This document shows positions 1 through 7,344 of a stretch of 64,000 nucleotides of DNA, in pieces. The DNA is taken from the NCBI GenBank assembly GCA_020638875.1, contig JACKHS010000008.1, forward strand, positions 62,001 through 126,000, in the 5' to 3' direction. Both the position numbers and the translations under genes were made by a program. Numbering within the stretch: position 1 is the first letter of the stretch; each line of letters begins with the position of its first letter. Source of the stretch: Planctomycetota bacterium. GTDB lineage: Bacteria > Planctomycetota > UBA1135 > GCA-002686595. The notes under the pieces were generated by a model that saw nothing but the letters and a program-made list of their open reading frames with translations, had not been told where the DNA came from and did no database searches.

Positions 1-1538
<1,538 letters not shown>

Positions 1539-1544
1539 CGGCGG

Positions 1545-1550
1545 AGTCTA
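1545..1550 (-). promoter_or_regulatory. putative -10 box (TAGACT), leaderless start
   Basis: TAGACT on the minus strand fits TANNNT. It lies 6 nt upstream of the ABC exporter ATG, so transcription would begin at or next to the start codon. The same spacing recurs at other loci in the window. No clear -35 hexamer was seen. Confidence 0.5.
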
Positions 1551-1604
1551 CGCCGGGGCCCGCGCTTTCCGAGCCTCGCCCGGCCGGTCGGCGCCGCGGA
1601 GCCC

Positions 1605-1610
1605 TATGCT
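1605..1610 (+). promoter_or_regulatory. putative -10 box of slyD (TATGCT)
   Basis: TATGCT fits TANNNT and is the only AT-leaning hexamer between the divergent ABC gene and slyD. It lies 41 nt upstream of the GTG start. No convincing -35 was found. Confidence 0.35.
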
Positions 1611-1651
1611 GTTCGCCTCGAACGCACCGCAGCACCGACCCGGAGCCCCCC

Positions 1652-2137
1652 GTGGAGATCACCAAGGACAAGATCGTCGCCTTCGACTACACCCTCACCG
1701 ACGCGGAGGGCCGCGTCCTCGACACGTCCGAGGGCCGCGCGCCCCTCGCCTACCTGCACGGCCACGGCGGCATCATCCCGGGGCTCGAGGCCGAGCTCGA
1801 GGGCAAGCAGGCCGGCGACGCGCTGAAGGTCACCGTGCCGCCGGAGAAGGCCTACGGCCCGCGCAACGACCAGCTGCTGAACCGCGTGCCGAAGGAGGCC
1901 TTCGCCGGGCAGCTCGAGTTCGAGCTCGGCCTGCAGTTCCCGGTGCGCGACCAGAACGGCAACCAGCTGCTCGTGACGATCGTGCACATCGAGGACGACG
2001 CCGTGATCCTCGACGCGAACCACCCGCTCGCCGGCGTCGAGCTGACCTTCGACGTGACGATCGTCGAGGTGCGCGAGGCGACCGCCGAGGAGCTCGAGCA
2101 CGGCCACGTGCACGGAGCCGGCGGTCACCACCACTGA
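1652..2137 (+). CDS. slyD: SlyD-type FKBP peptidyl-prolyl cis-trans isomerase
   Basis: A 161-residue cytoplasmic prolyl isomerase and chaperone of the SlyD family. It opens with a split FKBP fold (residues 1-~70, including YLHGHGGIIPGLE and the PEKAYG loop). An insert-in-flap chaperone domain follows (~75-125), and then the last FKBP strand. The C-terminal tail GHVHGAGGHHH is short and His-rich, like the metal-binding tails through which SlyD proteins bind nickel. The start is GTG, because the MEITKDK N-terminus matches the usual family start. It stands alone between two ABC genes. Family confidence is high; a metal role is inferred from the tail only. Confidence 0.93.
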   Translation: MEITKDKIVAFDYTLTDAEGRVLDTSEGRAPLAYLHGHGGIIPGLEAELEGKQAGDALKVTVPPEKAYGPRNDQLLNRVPKEAFAGQLEFELGLQFPVRDQNGNQLLVTIVHIEDDAVILDANHPLAGVELTFDVTIVEVREATAEELEHGHVHGAGGHHH

Positions 2138-2168
2138 GGCGCGGCGCAGAAAATCCCGGCGCGGGGGC

Positions 2169-2196
2169 TTGTGCCCTCGGCGTCGACCTGTAGTGT
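2169..2196 (+). promoter_or_regulatory. candidate promoter of the 2.2-kb leader RNA
   Basis: TTGTGC (2169-2174), a 16-bp spacer and TAGTGT (2191-2196) resemble a -35/-10 pair. Transcription would start near 2203. The resulting RNA would hold the 15-codon ORF, two palindromes and the terminator, about 150 nt in all. Confidence 0.45.
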
Positions 2197-2231
2197 CCAT
2201 GCCTCGCCCCCACCCCGGCAGGAGCAGAACC

Positions 2232-2279
2232 ATGCGCAAGAGCTATCCCATCGACGTGCCTCAGGAGGTCACCTCCTGA
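2232..2279 (+). CDS. 15-residue leader peptide candidate
   Basis: ATG to TGA encodes MRKSYPIDVPQEVTS. AGGAG lies 7 nt before the ATG (2220-2224), one of the better SD sites in the window, and a promoter-like pair sits ~36 nt upstream. The last six codons and the stop lie inside a perfect inverted repeat (2261-2279), and an intrinsic terminator follows 52 nt after the stop. This resembles an attenuator leader or a small peptide gene. No codon run (such as repeated Trp or His) points to amino-acid control. I do not recognise the peptide. It is in frame with the downstream ABC gene, but readthrough is unlikely because of the terminator and the separate SD-TTG start. Confidence 0.5.
   Translation: MRKSYPIDVPQEVTS
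2261..2279 (+). repeat. perfect 9-bp inverted repeat holding SD and anti-SD sequences
   Basis: TCAGGAGGTCACCTCCTGA is a perfect 9+1+9 palindrome. The left arm contains AGGAGG (SD-like). The right arm contains TCACCTCCT, which matches the 3' tail of bacterial 16S rRNA. In RNA it folds as an 8-bp hairpin with a UCA loop and would bury the stop codon of the leader ORF. In DNA it could be a dimer-binding operator. Confidence 0.7.
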
Positions 2280-2302
2280 CCCGAGCGGACCTTGCGCCCC
2301 GC

Positions 2303-2320
2303 GCCGACGACGTCGTCGGC
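2303..2320 (+). repeat. perfect 18-bp palindrome
   Basis: GCCGACGACGTCGTCGGC reads identically on both strands with no spacer. It lies between the leader ORF and the terminator, either as a 7-bp RNA hairpin with an ACGU loop or as a DNA dyad. No regulator family is recognised. Confidence 0.65.
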
Positions 2321-2330
2321 CGCCCCGAGG

Positions 2331-2360
2331 AGCCCGCTCGCTGAGCGGGCTTCTTCGTTC
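2331..2360 (+). terminator. Rho-independent terminator of the leader RNA
   Basis: A perfect 9-bp stem, AGCCCGCTC / GAGCGGGCT, with a 3-nt loop is followed by the U-rich stretch TCTTCGTTC. It would end transcripts that come through slyD or from the 2169-2196 promoter before the ABC exporter genes. Confidence 0.8.
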
Positions 2361-2361
2361 T

Positions 2362-2441
2362 CGCCTTCCGAAGTCCTCCCCCGCTCGGCCCTCCGTGGGC
2401 CACCTCGCACCCGAAGGCGCGAACCGAGCACGAGGACTTCG
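2362..2441 (+). promoter_or_regulatory. structured 5' leader that can sequester the SD of the ABC gene
   Basis: CGAAGTCCTC (2369-2378) is perfectly complementary to GAGGACTTCG (2432-2441), which contains the GAGGA SD of the TTG start at 2445. The stem extends inward with GCTCGG (2383-2388) against CCGAGC (2424-2429) and encloses a GGCCC/GGGCC hairpin. A competing pairing, CGCCTTC (2362-2368) with GAAGGCG (2413-2419), cannot easily coexist with the full stem. This gives SD-closed and SD-open conformations, as in a translational switch. Chance pairing is common at this GC content, but ten consecutive pairs covering the SD is notable. Confidence 0.45.
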
Positions 2442-2444
2442 ACC

Positions 2445-4376
2445 TTGAACGCCCACCGATCGCCCCACGAGGGCCACGACCAGCAGACGCTCTGGGGCCT
2501 GTCGGCCGGCCAGCGCGCGCGCTACCTCGCCGCCCTCGCGGCGATGGCGGCCGGCATCGCCCTCTCCTTCGGGGTGCCGCTGGTGACGCGCGCCGCGATC
2601 GACGGCCCGCTCGCGAGCCTGCCGCGCGCCCCGCTCGCGCCGCCCTACGCGACGGAGCTCTGGCCGGCGCCGGCGCCCGGTCTGCTCGAGCTCGCGCTCG
2701 AGCGGCGCACCTTCCTGCAGGAGGTCGGCGCGCGCCTCGGCCTGGACGCGGGCGGCCAGCTCTGGCTCGCCGGGGCCCTGCTGCTCGCGCTCGCCGGCGC
2801 GTCGGGCCTGTGCTTCTACCTGCGCGGCCGCCTCGCGGCGCTCGCGTCGGAGGGCCTGGTGCGACGTCTGCGGCAGGCCGTGCACGACCACCTGAACCAC
2901 CTGCCCACGCCGTGGCTCGACGCCGCCGACACGGGCGACCTGGTGCAGCGCTGCACCTCGGACGTCGAGACGGTGCGCACGTTCCTCGCGACGCAGGTGA
3001 TCGAGATCGGGCGCGCCGCCCTGCTCGTCGGGCTCGTCACGCCGGTGATCTTCCACCTCGACTTCGAGCTCGCGTGCGTCGCGCTGGCGTTGTTGCCGGT
3101 GCTGGTCACGTCGGCCTTCCTGTTCTTCCGCCACATCAAGGCGCTCTTCCAGCGCATGGACGAGGCCGAGGGGCGCATGACGACGGTGCTGCAGGAGAAC
3201 CTGACCGCCATCCGCGTCGTGCGCGCGTTCGGCCGGCAGGAGCACGAGCGCGAGAAGTTCGCCGCGGCCAACGCGGAGTTCCGCGATCACCACGTGCGCT
3301 TCATCCGCCTGCTGGGCCGCTTCTGGTCGAGCTCGGACGTCCTGACGATGAGTCAGCTCGGGCTGGTGCTCGTGGTCGGCGCCTGGCGCGTGCGCGAGGG
3401 CGCGCTCAGCCTCGGCACGCTGGCCGCGTTCCTCGAGTACGAGGCGCTCATCATCTGGCCCGTGCGCCAGCTCGGCCGCGTGCTCGCGGAGGCCGGCAAG
3501 GCCGTCGTGTCCATGCGCCGGCTGCGCGAGGTGCTCGACGTCGCCGAGGAGTCCGACCTGGAAGGAGCGGCCACCGCGGCGCTGCCGGCGCTGCGCGGCG
3601 CGCTGGAGGTGCGCGACCTCGGCTTCGGCTTCGCCGGCGGCGCTGCGGCGCTCGACGGCATCTCGTTCCGGCTGGACCCGGGGCAGACGCTGGCGCTCAT
3701 CGGGCCGCCGGGCGCGGGCAAGACCACGCTGGTGCAGTTGCTCCTGCGGCTCTACGACTACGAGCGCGGCTCGATCCGCCTCGACGGCCACGAGCTGCGC
3801 GAGCTGCCGCGGCGCTTCGTGCGCCGCCACTTCGGCGTCGTGCTGCAGGAGCCCTTCCTGTACTCGCGCAGCGTGCGCGCCAACCTGGTGCTCGGCATGC
3901 CCGACGTGACCGAGGAGACGCTCTGCGAGTCCACGCGGGCGGCGGCGGTGCACGAGGCCATCCTCGAGTTCCCCGGCGGCTACGAGACCGAGATCGGCGA
4001 GCGCGGCGTGACGCTGTCGGGTGGTCAGCGCCAGCGCATCGCGCTCGCGCGAGCCCTGCTGAAGGACCCGCCGATCCTCGTGCTCGACGACGCGCTGTCG
4101 GCCGTCGACACCGAGACCGAGAGCCGCATCCTCGAGGCGCTCGCGGCGCGGCGCGGCACGCGCACCACCATCATCGTCGCGCACCGGCTGTCGTCGGTGC
4201 TGCACGCGGACCTGACGCTCGTGCTCGAGCGCGGCCGCATCGTGCAGGCCGGCCACCACGCCGACCTGATCCGCGCGGAGGGCCCCTACCGCCGCCTCTG
4301 GGAGATCCAGGGCGCGCTGGAGGCCGAGATCGAACGAGACCTGCAGACGGCCGCGGAGCCGGGAGGCCGGGCATGA
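2445..4376 (+). CDS. ABC exporter subunit with degenerate ATP site (first of pair)
   Basis: A 643-residue fused permease-ATPase that would form a heterodimer with the next gene. Residues ~25-335 are the six-helix exporter domain, with an ~85-residue insertion between the first two helices. The ATPase carries Walker A GPPGAGKTT (~420) and a good signature LSGGQRQ (~524). Walker B reads LVLDD, so Asp549 replaces the catalytic Glu. That is the hallmark of the degenerate-site subunit in TM287/288- and BmrCD-like exporters. I chose the TTG at 2445 (MNAHRSPHEG) because GAGGA lies 8 nt upstream; earlier starts would include the terminator region. Its stop overlaps the next start (ATGA). Confidence 0.92.
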   Translation: MNAHRSPHEGHDQQTLWGLSAGQRARYLAALAAMAAGIALSFGVPLVTRAAIDGPLASLPRAPLAPPYATELWPAPAPGLLELALERRTFLQEVGARLGLDAGGQLWLAGALLLALAGASGLCFYLRGRLAALASEGLVRRLRQAVHDHLNHLPTPWLDAADTGDLVQRCTSDVETVRTFLATQVIEIGRAALLVGLVTPVIFHLDFELACVALALLPVLVTSAFLFFRHIKALFQRMDEAEGRMTTVLQENLTAIRVVRAFGRQEHEREKFAAANAEFRDHHVRFIRLLGRFWSSSDVLTMSQLGLVLVVGAWRVREGALSLGTLAAFLEYEALIIWPVRQLGRVLAEAGKAVVSMRRLREVLDVAEESDLEGAATAALPALRGALEVRDLGFGFAGGAAALDGISFRLDPGQTLALIGPPGAGKTTLVQLLLRLYDYERGSIRLDGHELRELPRRFVRRHFGVVLQEPFLYSRSVRANLVLGMPDVTEETLCESTRAAAVHEAILEFPGGYETEIGERGVTLSGGQRQRIALARALLKDPPILVLDDALSAVDTETESRILEALAARRGTRTTIIVAHRLSSVLHADLTLVLERGRIVQAGHHADLIRAEGPYRRLWEIQGALEAEIERDLQTAAEPGGRA

Positions 4377-6235
4377 ACCCCGAGGAAGAACTGCAACAGG
4401 ACGTGGCCGCGCTGCGGCGCGGCGTGGACCTGCAGCTGTGGCGCCGCCTGTGGAGCTTCACCAAGCCCTACCGGCGCAACGTGCGGCTGCTGGCCGTCTT
4501 CGCGCTCGGCACGGCGCTCAGCGACACGGGCCTGCCGTGGGTCACCAAGCTGGTGGTCGACGACCTGACGCAGCCCGACGTCGCGCGGCCGCTCTGGCTG
4601 TACGCGCTGCTCTACGGCGTGCTCGTGCTGACGCTCTCGGGCAGCGTGCTCGGCTTCATCACCGCCGGCAGCCGCGTGCGCACCGGCGTGGTGCACGACA
4701 TCCGTCAGGCCGGCTTCGCGAACCTGCAAGCCCTGTCGTTCTCGTACTTCGACCGGCGCCCGGTGGGCTGGTTGATGGCGCGCATGACGTCGGACTGCGA
4801 GCGCCTCAGCAACATCCTCGCGTGGGGCGTGCTCGACATGGTCTGGGGCGGCACCGTGATGACCAGCGTGACGGTCGTGATGTTCGTCGTCGATTGGCGC
4901 CTGGCGCTGACGATCCTCGGCGTGACGCCGGTGCTCGCGCTCGTCTCGCGCGTCTTCCAGCGCAGGATCCTGGCGAGCTCGCGGCGCGTGCGCGAACAGA
5001 ACTCCAAGCTCACCGCCGCCTACAACGAGGGCATCATGGGCCTGCGCACGACCAAGGCGTTCGTGCGCGAGGACGAGAGCGCGACCGAGTTCGGCGCGCT
5101 CGCCGGCGCGATGCGCGAGGTCTCCGTGCGCAACGCGCTGCAGTCGGCGGTCTACCTGCCGCTCGTGCTCACGCTCGGCAGCCTGGCGGCCGCGCTGGTG
5201 CTCGGCGTCGGCGGCGGGCGCGTGCTGGCGGGCGTCATCCCGCTGGGCACGCTGGTGCTGTTCCTCTCGTTCAGCCGCCTGTTCTTCGAGCCCATCCAGG
5301 AGCTCGCGCGCCTGTTCGCCGAGATGCAGATGGCGCAGGCGTCGGCCGAGCGCGTGCTCGGGCTCGTCGAGGCCGTGCCCGAGGTCCAGGACGGCCCGGA
5401 GGTGCGCGCGCGCCTGGCGGCGCACGCCGGGCGGCCGCTCCCCGACGGGGTCGCGCCCGACGGGCTGCCCGACCGCATCGGCGAGATGCGCTTCGAGGGC
5501 GTGGGCTTCACCTACGCGGGCGGCCAGCGCGTGCTCCACGGGCTCGACCTGACGGTCCAGCCGGGCGAGACGGTCGCGCTCGTGGGCGCCACGGGCGGCG
5601 GCAAGTCGACCATCCTGAGCCTGCTCTGTCGCTTCTACGAGCCGACCGAGGGGCGCATCCTGTTCGACGGCGTCGACTACCGCGAGCGCAGCCTCGCCTG
5701 GCTGCAGCAGAACCTCGGCATCGTGCTGCAGACGCCGCAGCTCTTCAGCGGCACCGTGGCGGAGAACATCCGCTACGGCAAGCTCGACGCGACGGACGCC
5801 GAGGTGCACGCCGCGGCCCGGCTCGTCGGCGCGGAGGACTTCGTGCTCGCGCTCGAGGACGGCTACGACACGCAGGTCGGCGAGGGCGGCGGGCGGCTGT
5901 CCACCGGGCAGAAGCAGCTCGTGTCCTTCGCGCGCGCGGTGCTGAAGGCGCCGCGCATCCTGGTCATGGACGAGGCCACCTCGTCCATCGACACGGAGAC
6001 CGAGCAGCGCATCCAGGCCGGCGTCGAGCGCGTCCTCTCGGGGCGCACGAGCTTCGTCATCGCGCACCGCCTCTCCACCATCCGCCGCGCCGACCGCATC
6101 CTGGTCATCGACCACGGCGCGATCGTCGAGAGCGGGACGCACGCCGAGCTCATGGCCCGGCGCGGCGCGTACCACTCGCTCTACACGCAGCAGAGCCTGC
6201 GCGAGGGCGCGTCCTACTCGACCGTGATCTCGTAG
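4373..6235 (+). CDS. ABC exporter subunit with consensus Walker B (second of pair)
   Basis: A 620-residue partner of the preceding subunit, overlapping it by 4 nt. It has six predicted helices in residues ~35-330. The ATPase domain has Walker A GATGGGKST (~405-413), Walker B LVMDE with catalytic Glu534, and an altered signature LSTGQ (509-513) in place of LSGGQ. In heterodimeric exporters the degenerate site is built from the Asp-type Walker B of one subunit and the altered signature of the other, and both changes are present here. The exported substrate is unknown; multidrug, lipid and peptide transporters all have this design. The 3' end overlaps the convergent gene at 6214 by 22 nt. Confidence 0.93.
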   Translation: MNPEEELQQDVAALRRGVDLQLWRRLWSFTKPYRRNVRLLAVFALGTALSDTGLPWVTKLVVDDLTQPDVARPLWLYALLYGVLVLTLSGSVLGFITAGSRVRTGVVHDIRQAGFANLQALSFSYFDRRPVGWLMARMTSDCERLSNILAWGVLDMVWGGTVMTSVTVVMFVVDWRLALTILGVTPVLALVSRVFQRRILASSRRVREQNSKLTAAYNEGIMGLRTTKAFVREDESATEFGALAGAMREVSVRNALQSAVYLPLVLTLGSLAAALVLGVGGGRVLAGVIPLGTLVLFLSFSRLFFEPIQELARLFAEMQMAQASAERVLGLVEAVPEVQDGPEVRARLAAHAGRPLPDGVAPDGLPDRIGEMRFEGVGFTYAGGQRVLHGLDLTVQPGETVALVGATGGGKSTILSLLCRFYEPTEGRILFDGVDYRERSLAWLQQNLGIVLQTPQLFSGTVAENIRYGKLDATDAEVHAAARLVGAEDFVLALEDGYDTQVGEGGGRLSTGQKQLVSFARAVLKAPRILVMDEATSSIDTETEQRIQAGVERVLSGRTSFVIAHRLSTIRRADRILVIDHGAIVESGTHAELMARRGAYHSLYTQQSLREGASYSTVIS

Positions 6236-7233
6236 GTGACGGTGCCCTCGAAGTCCTGCTTCTGCGTGATCTCGATGGTGTGACCCGAGCCGTGGATCTC
6301 GCTGTCCTCGGTCAACTCCATCCCCACGTCGCCGGAGAGCGTCAGCGCCGCGCAGTGCCCTCCGTCGACGTCCCAGCGCAGCTCCCCGGTGAGCTCGAAC
6401 GAGAACTCGAAGGTGCGCGTCAGCTCGCCCTCGCCGTCCTCGATCTCGAGGTCCTCGGTCTGCTCGATCTCGGTGGTCAGGTCGGCCTGGATCGCGATCA
6501 CCGCGATGCGCCGCCCGTCCTCCTCGACGACCTCGACCAGGCGCCCTTCCAGCTCCCCGTCGAGGTGGTCGTCGAACTGCTCGCCGAAGTCGTCGTCCGG
6601 GTCCTCCTCGTCGCCCTCGCGCACGATGTGCAGGTCGCCCGAGAGGCCGCCGGTGTGGCGGAAGGCGTCGAGGTCGATCGGCCAGGTGTCGTCGACCTCC
6701 ACCGCCTCCGCCGGGAGGTACCACGAGAAGTCGGCCACGGCGTCCAGGTCGGCCAGCAGCGCTTCGTCGCCGTCCTCGACGTCCTCGGCGTACGCCACGC
6801 CGTAGCTCCCGTCGTCCTCGTCCAGCGTGAAGACGACGGTGGTGCCCTCGAGCTCGCTGGTGCCCGGCGTCTCCTCCTCGTGCTCCTCGCCCTCGGGGTC
6901 GGTCAAGCTCTGCTGCGACGTCGTGGCCAGCGTCTCGAAGTGGCGCGTGATCGAGCCCGCGCGGCCCTCCGAGAGCTTCGCGTACTCGTCGCGGAAGACG
7001 AGCTCCTCCTTCTCGACGAGGGTCAGCTCGACGTCGGGGGCCTCACCGCCGTGCTCCTGGCCGTCGAAGTTCATCGTGAGCTCGCCCTCCTGCAGCTCGA
7101 GGGTCAGCACGCGCTCGGAGCTGGTCGTCAGCGTCGTGCCCTCGGTCACGTGGAAGGCCAGGCGCACCTCGCCGGGAGCGAGGGCCAGGGACGGGAGGAG
7201 CAGGGCGCCGAGCAGGCTGTAGGACTTGAGCAT
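6214..7233 (-). CDS. secreted acidic protein of unknown function
   Basis: A 339-residue protein with a signal peptide-like start (MLKSYSLLGALLLPSLALA) followed by a soluble, very acidic, strand-rich body. Asp/Glu runs such as EGDEEDPDDD lie near the middle. There is no other hydrophobic segment, and the only Cys after the signal is near residue 290. It resembles the large planctomycete class of exported beta-rich proteins with no assigned family, and I do not recognise a domain. It is convergent with the ABC pair and overlaps its last 22 nt. A TAGACT box lies 36 nt upstream, and no SD is visible before the ATG. Confidence 0.8.
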   Translation of the reverse strand: MLKSYSLLGALLLPSLALAPGEVRLAFHVTEGTTLTTSSERVLTLELQEGELTMNFDGQEHGGEAPDVELTLVEKEELVFRDEYAKLSEGRAGSITRHFETLATTSQQSLTDPEGEEHEEETPGTSELEGTTVVFTLDEDDGSYGVAYAEDVEDGDEALLADLDAVADFSWYLPAEAVEVDDTWPIDLDAFRHTGGLSGDLHIVREGDEEDPDDDFGEQFDDHLDGELEGRLVEVVEEDGRRIAVIAIQADLTTEIEQTEDLEIEDGEGELTRTFEFSFELTGELRWDVDGGHCAALTLSGDVGMELTEDSEIHGSGHTIEITQKQDFEGTVTYEITVE

Positions 7234-7269
7234 CGCAGTGCGGGTCGGGGGGAGGGTCGGAACGGGACG

Positions 7270-7275
7270 AGTCTA
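7270..7275 (-). promoter_or_regulatory. putative -10 box (TAGACT)
   Basis: Minus-strand TAGACT lies 36 nt upstream of the ATG of the secreted acidic protein. It is identical to the box at 1545-1550. Confidence 0.4.
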
Positions 7276-7344
7276 GCCCGCGGAGTCACGCAGGCCGGCG
7301 CGCGCGCCCGCGAATCGCTCGCGGGCGCCGCTGCGCGCTCGCGC

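Noticed and set aside
2232..4376. Readthrough or selenocysteine fusion of the 15-codon ORF to the ABC exporter, because both are in one frame with a single TGA between
   Set aside because: An intrinsic terminator and a separate SD-TTG start lie between them, the intervening residues look non-coding, and no SECIS-like hairpin sits directly after the TGA.
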